Part shown: in pieces, positions 9,005 through 16,971 of the stretch
Layout of the letters: each line of letters begins with the position of its first letter
Position numbering within the stretch: position 1 is the first letter of the stretch
Origin: Ensifer sp. MPMI2T
GTDB lineage: Bacteria; Pseudomonadota; Alphaproteobacteria; Rhizobiales; Rhizobiaceae
DNA: 64,000 nt
Assembly (NCBI RefSeq): GCF_004827385.1
Contig: NZ_SRXN01000015.1
Span: 62,001 to 126,000 of the forward strand
Reading direction: 5' to 3'
The notes under the pieces: generated by a model
The model's database searches: none
What the model saw: only the letters and a program-made list of their open reading frames with translations
Told to the model about the DNA's origin: nothing
Translations under genes and position numbers: made by a program

Positions 9005-9035
9005 GTGACGCCCGGCAGCGAATGCCGGGCGTCAC
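9005..9035. terminator. Perfect 13-bp hairpin between GH19-like and papain-like genes
   Basis: GTGACGCCCGGCA, loop GCGAA, TGCCGGGCGTCAC. The T-run (TTTTC) is on the plus-strand side; on the transcribed minus strand no U-tract follows. In the operon it could act as a partial terminator or a processing site that sets different levels for the GH19-like protein and the proteases. Confidence 0.5.
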
Positions 9036-9045
9036 TTTTCATCAA

Positions 9046-9993
9046 TTAGGCGGCGCGCGGTTCCGCTTCTTCACTCCCTTCGAGGTACTCGGCGTCCGGT
9101 TCAGCAAGCTGCCGGCGGCGAGACAAGTCGTCGGAGTTCGTAAGGGCGAAGTAAACGTCCGCAATCAGTTCGGATATCCTGGAGGGATCGAGCTTATTGT
9201 TGCTCACGAACCCCGTTACGATCTCGACGGTCATCTGCAAGATCGGATCCGGTTGCGCGGCGTCGTTGTCCGTGGCCCCCGCAGGGAACGACGGAGTCCT
9301 GGCTGCCTCCGTGAATTCCAAGTCGCCGTCATAATGGGCTGCGGCGATCGGAGGCGCCGAACGCGTGCCGATCGCTTGCACAAGCTCGGGCGTAAAGGCA
9401 GCCTCCAGCCCGCCTCTGACGGGCACAACGAGCCTGAGGGCACCAAGGAACCTTGCGTGATACCGCGCAATCGCTTCTGCGATCCCTGGTTCGTGGCCGT
9501 TAATGATGGCGCGCGCTCCGACGGGGTCGTTCACGTTGTGCTTGAAATATCGCGATAAGGTATGTCGGCCGCGGCTGTCGCCTCGAAACCAGCCTTCGCT
9601 CATGCCGACAAACATGATGGCTGCTGCATAGTCCGGCCGCAAAGCAAGATCGGGGTGGTCGACTAGGTTGTCGCCGACATGATCTCCGGCGCGCCGATAA
9701 TTGTCGCGCCAGGTCAACTGGACATATCCACGCCCGTAATAGGGATAGTAGCGAAGGTTGCGCCGCCGCCAGCCTTCCGAGAGCCAATATGCCTCCTTCA
9801 CCGGCGTCATCTGCCGCGCCGTTTCATGGAATGTCGTGGCAAGCATATAAGCCAGCCAGCGGGGGTCGCCGTCGGGAAGTCTCTGCTCCCACTCGTCGAC
9901 CATGGCCGACATCCCGTCTACTTGACCTTGAGTCAGTCGGCCACCGAACATCGGCCGAACTTGATTGAAGAAGAATGTGCGATCGAATGGCAT
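9046..9993 (-). CDS. GH19-like muramidase/chitinase with a C-terminal MucR-like segment
   Basis: 315 residues. Residues 1-190 look like the GH19/phage-endolysin fold: catalytic-type Glu57 in T-T-F-H-E-T-A, then Y-Y-G-R-G-Y-V-Q-L-T-W at 85-95 and an E-G-W-F segment. Such enzymes cleave chitin or peptidoglycan glycan strands. A Pro/Ala-rich linker leads to residues 248-292, where L-Q-M-T-V-E-I-V-T-G-F-V-S-N-N and L-I-A-D-V-Y-F-A-L match the N-terminal oligomerisation region of the rhizobial regulator MucR; the zinc-finger half of MucR is absent. No signal peptide, so release would need a holin, lysis or another route. AGGAGG precedes the ATG. It sits 22 bases after the small secreted protein gene. 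Confidence 0.8.
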   Translation of the reverse strand: MPFDRTFFFNQVRPMFGGRLTQGQVDGMSAMVDEWEQRLPDGDPRWLAYMLATTFHETARQMTPVKEAYWLSEGWRRRNLRYYPYYGRGYVQLTWRDNYRRAGDHVGDNLVDHPDLALRPDYAAAIMFVGMSEGWFRGDSRGRHTLSRYFKHNVNDPVGARAIINGHEPGIAEAIARYHARFLGALRLVVPVRGGLEAAFTPELVQAIGTRSAPPIAAAHYDGDLEFTEAARTPSFPAGATDNDAAQPDPILQMTVEIVTGFVSNNKLDPSRISELIADVYFALTNSDDLSRRRQLAEPDAEYLEGSEEAEPRAA

Positions 9994-10015
9994 TCGTGCC
10001 TCCTATGTTCAAGGC

Positions 10016-10408
10016 TCACTTGAGAGAACAGGACATCGGTGATTGGAATCCGAATGCGTTGAGCGTTGCGCCCAATGTTTCGCGGTCGATAACAATGGCG
10101 GCCGAGGTTGGTTGAAGACCGGGATTGTTTCCTTGGAGCTGGTCCGAGTAGGCGATGATATGGCCTTGGGAAGCGATGATGCTGTCCGCTTTCCCTTCCC
10201 AGCACCCGCTGTATGCACACACCGACATATCCTTGGTGCTGGTATTGACCCCACCGCCAGCAGGCGTGAATCCCTCGGAACTCTCGCATTTGTCGGAGTC
10301 GCAACGGATTTCGAACTGGCTGTTGCTACATGAATAGGTCCCTGATGCCGCGAAGGCGTCGAAGGGTGAAAGTATTATGATTATCGCTGCTAAATGAGCA
10401 TTGCGCAT
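10016..10408 (-). CDS. Small secreted Cys-rich protein, unknown function
   Basis: From ATG 10408 the product is 130 residues with a clear signal peptide (M-R-N-A-H, Ile/Leu core, cleavage after D-A-F-A at residue 20). The mature part has cysteines in C-S-N, R-C-D-S-D-K-C, C-A-Y-S-G-C and M-S-C-S-L-K, enough for three disulfides, and a Gly/Ser/Thr-rich middle. An upstream in-frame start at 10486 would put a charged extension before the signal peptide and has no good ribosome site; GGGGTGA lies before 10408. First gene of the minus-strand locus, 22 bases before the GH19-like gene. No family recognised. Confidence 0.7.
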   Translation of the reverse strand: MRNAHLAAIIIILSPFDAFAASGTYSCSNSQFEIRCDSDKCESSEGFTPAGGGVNTSTKDMSVCAYSGCWEGKADSIIASQGHIIAYSDQLQGNNPGLQPTSAAIVIDRETLGATLNAFGFQSPMSCSLK

Positions 10409-10755
10409 GATGATCACCCCAAAAGTACTGTCTCGCCTTGTTCCAAGTGTTCGCGAGTTACCGCCCACGCCATGGACTCCATGCATGTTCGATAATCAGG
10501 GTCTAAGCATCGAAAAAATCGGCGGATGCGACGGGAGCGAAATACGCTTCGACTGAAACGAGCGCAGACTTACACCGAACGTTGCGCGGAACGTTGTTCG
10601 GCTTCCCGGATCCTAAACACGCGTCAGAAATTACGAACTAAGTGCCTTTGATAGTCGTGACCGTCGGGATTTGCCCGGCAATGCATTGGTCAACTATTGT
10701 CAGCGGCATTCTTTCATCAGCATAAATTATCATACCGCGTCGACGTGCTGACGCT

Positions 10756-10771
10756 TGTTACATACGTAACA
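10756..10771. promoter_or_regulatory. Palindromic operator TGTTACATACGTAACA
   Basis: Perfect 6-bp arms TGTTAC / GTAACA around ATAC, about 350 bases upstream of the first gene of the minus-strand locus. A near copy lies at 4881-4896. The form suits a dimeric repressor; no regulator is encoded next to it. Confidence 0.45.
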
Positions 10772-10959
10772 TCGCTCGGTGTGTGAGCATTGGTTGTCAT
10801 AAGTCCGACTTCACCAGGTATATTCTTAAATCGAAGCTTGCACTGACTCTTCTAGCTTCTTGCTAACGCTCGATTTGATTGTACCACGGGCGGAAAAGCT
10901 GGGAGCCGGCAACGCGTCATGAAAATTGCGCCGCGGCGAAGCACGCCATGGCGCTGAGT

Positions 10960-11061
10960 CTAAAGCGCGTCGCGTTCAATCGGACTCATGCGACGCGCTT
11001 TAGGTCCTGTTTTTGTGCATGTCGTTGTCCCAAACCGCTGCACACTTTTGGGCGACATGCA
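10960..11061. repeat. RIME-like mosaic of two palindromes
   Basis: First palindrome 10960-11003 (CTAAAGCGCGTCG ... CGACGCGCTTTAG), second 11016-11061 (TGCATGTCG ... CGACATGCA). Same architecture as the four RIME1-like copies in this window but with a different first arm. Confidence 0.7.
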
Positions 11062-11117
11062 TTAGGTCATCAAGGGGCAGGTGCTCGTGTCTGCTCGCTT
11101 GCGACGAGAAACCGCAT

Positions 11118-11513
11118 TCACATCACCGTTTGCCCGGCCATGTCCTTGGTCAGCAACTCCTGCTCCTCGCGAACCTGCTTGGCTGTTTCGGCTGCGACGT
11201 CCGAGCCGATCTCTGCAATGCGCGCAGCCTCGTCCGAATAGTCGAGAAATGCGTTCTGCCAGAAGCAGCAGTAGAGGTCGAAGGTCTCGTTGACATGGTC
11301 CGGCGAGAGGAGGTCATCGAGCAGCTTAAGGTCCTGCTCGCGCCGGTGCTTCAGGAAATTCAGCATCTCGACCTGATAACGCAGCGTCATCCTCAGGGCT
11401 TCAGCCTGGAAGCGTCCCATCGAGAGAAGATATTTCGCACCATCGGCCATCGCCGGCCAGCTTTGCGACGGAGAATTGGTCATAGGGGTTGCGATCATGC
11501 TGGGCATCGACAC
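11118..11513 (-). CDS. Phasin-like protein
   Basis: 131 residues, mostly alpha-helical with no membrane segment: a long amphipathic stretch at about 30-125 with regular A-E-A-L, Y-Q-V-E-M-L-N-F-L-K-H-R and A-A-E-T-A-K-Q segments, as in phasins that coat polyhydroxyalkanoate granules. The W-Q-N-A-F-L-D-Y-S-D-E-A segment is also phasin-like. The start is uncertain because M1, M3, M6 and M11 are all close together. It stands alone between two intergenic stretches. Phasin function is an inference from composition and helical pattern; a general stress protein of similar shape is possible. Confidence 0.65.
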   Translation of the reverse strand: MSMPSMIATPMTNSPSQSWPAMADGAKYLLSMGRFQAEALRMTLRYQVEMLNFLKHRREQDLKLLDDLLSPDHVNETFDLYCCFWQNAFLDYSDEAARIAEIGSDVAAETAKQVREEQELLTKDMAGQTVM

Positions 11514-11791
11514 GACTCCTCGTTCACGGGCTCATCATTCGTCCGGTCGGCAATGCGGCCCCCCGAACGGTCCGCCGCATAGCCAAAGAGTGTAGAAGGG
11601 ACTTTCACCAAGCCATCAGTCTACGTCGAAATGCACGGCGTTTCGAAAGAAAGTTAAGCCGGCGGGGTTCGTCGGTCCTTGATCCGTATCAACATGGACC
11701 AACGGCGCGGGGGAGGATGCCGAATGATGTCTCGCGAGGGAGTATCGTCGGTGCGGCTTGTTCCTGAACGGACAGGCTGGCTGCGGCTTGA

Positions 11792-12826
11792 CTAGCTGGA
11801 CCGTGCAGCCACCCAGCTGTGCCAATCGTCCTCGCTGCCGTGGAACACGTTGAGGTCAATCCTGCCGTCGACGCCGTGCGAGAGACCGGAGCCGGAATAT
11901 TGCCAGAAAAGCCATTTCCGTCCGGGATAGACCTTGGACGGGTGAGCGGCTACCGAGCGCAGCCAGAATGGATGGTTCGGGAAGGCGCCCTTCAAGTTGT
12001 CGCGATAGAAATCCGGCGCGGTGTAGATGATCGGGCGCTGGCCATAGTGCCTTTCCAGCTTGTCCATGAAGACCTGCATCTTTTCCAGGACCCGTTCGCG
12101 CGAGGGGCGCCTTTTGCAGCTCGACTCGCCGTTCCACTCGACGTCGATGACCGGCGGCAGGGCGCCGGCTTCCCTCGGCACATTGCGGATGAACCAGTCG
12201 GCCTGTTCGCCGGCGGTTCGGCACCAGTAGAAGAAGTGATAGGCGCCGCGTTTCAACCCGGCTTCCTTGGCCCTGCGCCAGTTCTTCTTGAACATCGGAT
12301 CGAGATGATCACCGCCGTCGGTTGCCTTGATATAGGCGAAGTTCGCGCCCTGTGTCCGCAGCTTCGCCCAGTTGATCTCGCCCTGCCAGCGGGAAACGTC
12401 GACGCCGTGCACCGCGAGTGTCCTTGGAGACCGTGAGCCGAAATTGATCGGCTTGGCGTCGCGGAAGCGATGACTGTAGATTTGCCCGCGCGCTGACGGC
12501 GCCTCCTCGATCGCCGGGTTTTCCGGCGTGAGGAGAGCGATCGGCCTGTCCGAAGGCACGGGCATGCCGGTTGTTCTGGCCACGGGCACGAACGCCTGCG
12601 GCTCTGGAACAGGCCCTGCCCAGGCCAGCATTTCCTGCGGCGCCGCCCCTTGCGAAGCAGCCGTGCCGACATTCGCGGCGGGCATCGGGCTGGGCGGCGG
12701 GGCAACGGAGCTCGTCGTTTCCCGTGACGGTTGCTGAGCCGCAACTCTATCCCGATTGGAACCGAATCCGCAGCTCGACAAAACGAGGCCGGCAAGGAGG
12801 ACCACTGACACAGCTGAGAAACGCAT
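11792..12826 (-). CDS. GH25 lysozyme, outer-envelope lipoprotein
   Basis: 344 residues. A lipoprotein signal peptide ends in L-S-S-C (Cys19), followed by a Pro/Ala/Ser-rich linker to about residue 135. The GH25 domain then begins with H-G-V-D-V-S-R-W-Q-G (Asp143) and carries the catalytic pair in I-D-V-E-W (Asp228, Glu230), plus A-Y-H-F-F-Y and the C-terminal W-Q-Y-S-G-S-G / D-L-N-V-F. GH25 enzymes cleave N-acetylmuramyl-beta-1,4-N-acetylglucosamine bonds in peptidoglycan; here it would act in the periplasm anchored to a membrane. Transcribed alone and divergent from the iron-uptake gene ftrA. Intact. Confidence 0.93.
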   Translation of the reverse strand: MRFSAVSVVLLAGLVLSSCGFGSNRDRVAAQQPSRETTSSVAPPPSPMPAANVGTAASQGAAPQEMLAWAGPVPEPQAFVPVARTTGMPVPSDRPIALLTPENPAIEEAPSARGQIYSHRFRDAKPINFGSRSPRTLAVHGVDVSRWQGEINWAKLRTQGANFAYIKATDGGDHLDPMFKKNWRRAKEAGLKRGAYHFFYWCRTAGEQADWFIRNVPREAGALPPVIDVEWNGESSCKRRPSRERVLEKMQVFMDKLERHYGQRPIIYTAPDFYRDNLKGAFPNHPFWLRSVAAHPSKVYPGRKWLFWQYSGSGLSHGVDGRIDLNVFHGSEDDWHSWVAARSS

Positions 12827-13122
12827 AGGAACCCGTACGCAAGACTTTCGGTGACAGCGGAACAGCCGCCGAACCCACTGACGGGAATTGCTAACGGAAA
12901 ATTACCAAAAAAGACTGAATCCGATCTTTGCAGGCGCCGGATTTTGTTCCCGGCGATAGAGAGAGGCGGCAAAAAACACAGTCGCGAATGCGGTCGCGCG
13001 GGAAAACCGGGACGCGAGTTGTTTGCTCCAGCGCAAAGATCCTCAGATATCACGCGCATAAAAGGTGACAAAACAGCTCATGAATAACGGCTCGCTGGCT
13101 CGCTCCCGGAAGGAAATCGTGC

Positions 13123-13671
13123 ATGCATCACCTCAAATTGCTCCCGCTCGCCTCGGTCGGCCTGCTTCTCACGGGCGTCTCGTTGGCATCCGCGGCGGAA
13201 TATCGGATCGGAGATCCGTTGTTGCGCCATGGCATGGAGATCGCTGCCGTCTACCTGCAGCCGATCGAAATGGACCCTCCCGGCATGATGCTGCCGGCGG
13301 GAGAAGCAGATATCCATCTGGAGGCGGATGTTCATGCCGCAGCCGATAACAAGAACGGTTTTGCGGAAGGGGACTGGTTACCCAACCTCCGCATCGAATA
13401 CCGCTTGACCACGGCGGACACCGGGCAGGAGACGGCCGGTTCCTTCATGCCCATGGTCGCGAGCGACGGGCCCCACTACGGCGACAACGTCAAGCTCATG
13501 GGGCCGGGCAAATACCGACTCGAGCTGACAATCCATTCGGAATCCCACGACGAGACGGCTCATTTCGGCCGCCACGTGGACAAGGAGACCGGGGTCGCGC
13601 CATGGCCCGACGGATTTTCCGTCGAATATGAATTTACCTATGCCGGCGTGGGGAAAAAGGGCGGCTACTAG
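13123..13671 (+). CDS. ftrA: FtrA/P19-type periplasmic iron-binding protein
   Basis: 182 residues with a signal peptide ending A-S-A-A-E. The mature protein matches the P19/Tp34 iron-transport family: M-E-I-A-A-V-Y-L, the M-D-P-P-G-M segment, D-I-H-L-E-A-D-V-H (paired His ligands), W-L-P-N-L-R-I and the terminal H-F-G-R-H-V-D. In Bordetella and Brucella FtrA binds or oxidises Fe(II) for the FtrC permease with FtrB and FtrD. GGAAGGAAAT precedes the start. The stop codon TAG is part of a palindromic repeat. The next gene is FtrD-like, but no ftrB or ftrC lies between them. Confidence 0.88.
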   Translation: MHHLKLLPLASVGLLLTGVSLASAAEYRIGDPLLRHGMEIAAVYLQPIEMDPPGMMLPAGEADIHLEADVHAAADNKNGFAEGDWLPNLRIEYRLTTADTGQETAGSFMPMVASDGPHYGDNVKLMGPGKYRLELTIHSESHDETAHFGRHVDKETGVAPWPDGFSVEYEFTYAGVGKKGGY

Positions 13672-13775
13672 AGCGCCGTGCGTTCAATTGAACGCACAAA
13701 GGATGCTCTAGCACTTTGATTCTAGAGCATCTTATCCGCTTCCAGTGATTCCACTTGAAAGCGGGATGCTCTAGA
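13668..13775. repeat. RIME-like two-palindrome element overlapping the ftrA stop codon
   Basis: Left palindrome 13668-13711 (CTAGAGC ... GCTCTAG), right palindrome about 13731-13775 (TCTAGAGCATC ... GATGCTCTAGA). The left arm supplies the ftrA stop codon. The rest of the 332-bp gap, 13776-14003, shows no convincing gene; an ATG at 13909 opens 32 codons overlapping ftrD by ATGA, probably by chance. Confidence 0.75.
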
Positions 13776-14003
13776 CCCTGTCCCACGGCGTGAAGGGGGC
13801 GGGCGGCCGATCTTGACGGTAGACGCCGCGTCCAACTGCCGGGGAGGCCGCGCGAATGGTATCGCCGCGCGGCTTCTTCGCATCCCGCCATAGACATCCG
13901 GAACAACCATGGCGCCTCCTCTCCAAACCTCCTTGCCACGCGCTGGATTTACAACCTCGCTCGGAGAAGCGCGGACGGGCCGGGCGAAGCAGCGGCACGT
14001 CGC

Positions 14004-15404
14004 ATGACCACGACCGTCTTTCTATCGCGGCCGCAGCGCGATGTCTGGCAGCGTATCGGCGACTGGTTGGCACGGCACCAAAGGGAAATCCGCTGCGTTC
14101 AATGGAGCGTTGTCATCGTCTATGTGGTGCTGCTCGTCGTGCCGGTATTCTTGCCGATGCCGGGCAACGCCGCACATATGTGGGATGATTTCACCCGCTT
14201 CGCGCAGTTTGCGTTCTGGGGCATATGGTGGCCGATGGTGCTACTTGCGACGGCGCTTGTCGGTCGCGTGTGGTGCGGGCTCCTTTGCCCCGAGGGCGCA
14301 ATTTCCGAATTCAGCAGCCGGTACGGACGGGGAGGCGGTATACCGCGCTGGGTCAAATGGAATGGATGGCCGACCGTCGCCTTTGCCGGCACGACGCTCT
14401 ACGGCCAGATGGTCAGCGTCCATCAGTATCCGAAACCGGCGCTGCTGGTGCTCGGCGGTTCGACGCTGGCGGCCGCTGTCGTGGGGTATCTCTACGGCAA
14501 GGAAAAGCGCGTGTGGTGCCGCTACCTCTGCCCGGTCGGCGGCGTCTTTGGGCTGCTCGCCAAGCTCGCGCCGCTGCATTTCCGCGTCGATGCAGAGATC
14601 TGGCGTGAGACACTGCGGGCGGGGCTGAAGCCGGGCGCCATTAACTGCGCGCCGCTGGTGCCATTGAAAACCATGCGCGGCGCGAGCGATTGCCATATGT
14701 GCGGCCGATGCAGCGGATTCCGGGGCGCGATCCGGCTAGCCCGCCGTTCGCCTTCTCATGAAATCGTGCATGTGGCGGGGGGACACCCGAAGCCGTGGGA
14801 AACGGTGCTGATCGTTTTTGGGCTGATGGGGCTCGCCGTCGGCGCCTTCCATTGGAGCGCGAGCCTCTGGTTCAACGCGGCAAAGCAATGGGTTGCCGAA
14901 TGGCTCGTCGAGCGCGGCGCTCTATGGCCGCTGGAGATATCCCCGCCCTGGTGGGTATTGACGAATTATCCGGCAAGAAACGACGTGTTGACGCTCCTCG
15001 ATGGGACGATCCTCGTTCTTTACGTTCTCGTGACGGCACTCGCCATCGGGCTCGCGATCACGCTGCTGCTTTCCCTCGCCACGCTGTGTCTCGGCCGCTT
15101 CGACCCGGCGCGGTTTCATCATTTGGCGCAAACGCTCATCCCCCTCGCAGCCGCCGGCGTTTTCCTCGGGCTGTCGGCGCTGTCGGTCAGCCAGCTTCGC
15201 ATGGATGGGATCGATCTGCCCTGGGTCGGTGAAACGCGCATGGCTATGCTCTTCCTTGCCAGCGGCTGGTCCGGTGTGCTCTGCTGGCGCGTCACCGGCC
15301 TTTATTGCAAGCCTCGAGGACGCCGCGTGATGGCGCTCGCGAGCATTGGGCTGGCCCTCACGATCGCCAACGCGGGCTGGTTCCTGTTGTTCTGGGGTTG
15401 GTAA
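14004..15404 (+). CDS. ftrD: FtrD-like membrane polyferredoxin
   Basis: 466 residues with about ten hydrophobic segments. Cytoplasmic-side cysteine clusters: C-G-L-L-C-P-E-G, C-R-Y-L-C-P-V-G (both NapH/CcoG type), and C-H-M-C-G-R-C near residue 232, the last missing the fourth ligand of a standard 4Fe-4S motif unless the Cys in I-N-C-A-P serves. FtrD is thought to pass electrons in the FtrABCD ferrous iron system. The start has no strong ribosome site; translation may depend on upstream reading. Separated from ftrA by a RIME-like repeat. NapH/CcoG-like proteins are an alternative, but the neighbour FtrA supports FtrD. Confidence 0.8.
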   Translation: MTTTVFLSRPQRDVWQRIGDWLARHQREIRCVQWSVVIVYVVLLVVPVFLPMPGNAAHMWDDFTRFAQFAFWGIWWPMVLLATALVGRVWCGLLCPEGAISEFSSRYGRGGGIPRWVKWNGWPTVAFAGTTLYGQMVSVHQYPKPALLVLGGSTLAAAVVGYLYGKEKRVWCRYLCPVGGVFGLLAKLAPLHFRVDAEIWRETLRAGLKPGAINCAPLVPLKTMRGASDCHMCGRCSGFRGAIRLARRSPSHEIVHVAGGHPKPWETVLIVFGLMGLAVGAFHWSASLWFNAAKQWVAEWLVERGALWPLEISPPWWVLTNYPARNDVLTLLDGTILVLYVLVTALAIGLAITLLLSLATLCLGRFDPARFHHLAQTLIPLAAAGVFLGLSALSVSQLRMDGIDLPWVGETRMAMLFLASGWSGVLCWRVTGLYCKPRGRRVMALASIGLALTIANAGWFLLFWGW

Positions 15405-15580
15405 CCGGTGTTGCTGGCGATACCCACATAGAAAACCTCGATACGCGGTCGATCCGATGTCGGCGGCGGTCGCCGCTCGCATGTCAGCGTAGACGAGGCC
15501 CCTGCCGCGGGCAGAGACCAAACGTTGCTAGCGCGATCATGGCCGAAACCGAGCCAACAGTCCGGAGCCAAAGCAGAGGT

Positions 15581-16813
15581 CTAGGCGCGCTCTTCCCAGA
15601 TTTTGGCAAGTTCGACGAGCGTCGCGACGCTTTTCTCCATGTCCTGCCGACTGATCCATTCGAGCGGTGAATGGAAAGCATGGCCGCCGGCGAAGATGTT
15701 GGCGCAGGGCAGCCCCATAAACGACAAGCGCGAACCATCGGTGCCGCCCCGGATGCTGCCGCGCACCGGCGCCATGCCGGCACGTCGGATCGCCTCCATG
15801 GCATTCTCTACGATCTCCGGATGGCGATCGAGGATCGCCTTCATGTTGCGGTACTGCTGCTTGACCTCGAGCGTGTAGCTGGAGCCTGGAAAATCCGCCA
15901 TCACGCCTTTCACGATCTCTTCGAGCATCGCTTCCTTGACGGCGAGGCTGCCTTCTTCGAAGTCGCGCACAATGAAGCCGAGCGTGGCCTTTTCCATCGA
16001 GCCGGTGACGCCGATCGGATGGATGAAGCCGTCTCGGCCCGCGGTCGTCTCCGGCGCAATGTCTTTCGGCAAGCGGTCGATGATCGCGCCGGCGATCTTG
16101 ATGGCGTTTTCCATCTTGCCCTTGGCAAAGCCCGGATGGATGGCGACACCCTGGATGGTGATCTCGACGCCCTCGGCCGAGAAGGTTTCATCCTCAATGT
16201 GACCCGCCGTTTCGCCATCGACCGTATAGCCGAACTCGGCTCCGAGCTTCGTGAGATCGACCTTGTCTACACCCCGGCCGATTTCTTCGTCCGGCGTGAA
16301 GAGCAGCTTGATCGTACCGTGCTTGATGTCGGGATTGTCGACAAGGAATTGCGCCGCCGTCATGATCTCGGCGAGGCCAGCCTTGTCGTCGGCGCCGAGC
16401 AGCGTCGTGCCATCGGTGGTGATGATGTCGTTGCCGATCTGGTTGCCAAGCTCCGGATTGTCGCTGACGCGAATGACCTGCTGCGGATCGCCGGGCAGCC
16501 GGATGTCGCCACCGGCATAGTTTCGCACCATTTGCGGCTTGACGTTGGTGCCGGTGAAGTCGGGTGCCGTATCCATGTGCGAGCAGAAGCAGATCACGGG
16601 CACAGACTTCTCGACATTCGACGGGATCGTCGCATAGACGTAGCCGTGTTCATCGAGATGCGCATCGGTGATGCCAATTGCCAGCAGTTCCTCGACCAGT
16701 ATCCGGGCGAGATTCTTCTGCTTTTCGGTGGAGGGCTGCGTCGACGACTTGGGATCCGATTGGGTGTCGATGACGATATAGCGGAGGAAGCGATCGGTAA
16801 CGGTGTCGGTCAT
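15581..16813 (-). CDS. pepT: Peptidase T (tripeptide aminopeptidase)
   Basis: 410 residues, the usual length. M20-family zinc motifs in order: S-H-M-D-T-A-P-D near 80, G-A-D-D-K-A-G near 143, the general-base pair T-P-D-E-E-I-G-R-G near 176, and H-A-F-H-S near the C-terminus; R-G-G-T-D-G-S-R-L-S completes the active site. It releases the N-terminal residue of tripeptides in the cytosol. Transcribed alone, divergent from the maleylacetate reductase gene and convergent with ftrD. Nothing unusual. Confidence 0.95.
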   Translation of the reverse strand: MTDTVTDRFLRYIVIDTQSDPKSSTQPSTEKQKNLARILVEELLAIGITDAHLDEHGYVYATIPSNVEKSVPVICFCSHMDTAPDFTGTNVKPQMVRNYAGGDIRLPGDPQQVIRVSDNPELGNQIGNDIITTDGTTLLGADDKAGLAEIMTAAQFLVDNPDIKHGTIKLLFTPDEEIGRGVDKVDLTKLGAEFGYTVDGETAGHIEDETFSAEGVEITIQGVAIHPGFAKGKMENAIKIAGAIIDRLPKDIAPETTAGRDGFIHPIGVTGSMEKATLGFIVRDFEEGSLAVKEAMLEEIVKGVMADFPGSSYTLEVKQQYRNMKAILDRHPEIVENAMEAIRRAGMAPVRGSIRGGTDGSRLSFMGLPCANIFAGGHAFHSPLEWISRQDMEKSVATLVELAKIWEERA

Positions 16814-16971
16814 GGCGGATCCAATCTGTTCGTCAGCGTTGGAATCGCTATAGCCTTCGCCGGCCTTCCCGTGAATGCATTTTTTGGCGGAACGCCCTCA
16901 AACGCAGTCTCGGTTTGGCTTATCCTAGCAGCGGATGCCCCGGCGTGCCGCGCAAGGCAAGGAATGCATGC

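Larger units (their letters stand above)
10409..11117. other. About 700-bp intergenic region
   Basis: Upstream of the caspase/papain/GH19 locus. It contains the perfect palindrome at 10756-10771, a repeated GAACGTTG near 10580-10600, and a RIME-like two-palindrome element at 10960-11061. Open frames here lie mostly within the repeat and lack ribosome sites; I see no gene. Confidence 0.6.

Noticed and set aside
11792..12826. GH25 and GH19-like wall enzymes as part of a prophage
   Set aside because: The GH25 protein is a lipoprotein with an ordinary single-gene context, and no phage structural, integrase or portal genes are nearby.
13776..14003. Remnant of ftrB/ftrC between ftrA and ftrD
   Set aside because: I looked for permease R-E-x-x-E or cupredoxin ligand patterns in this gap and found none, so a remnant cannot be claimed.
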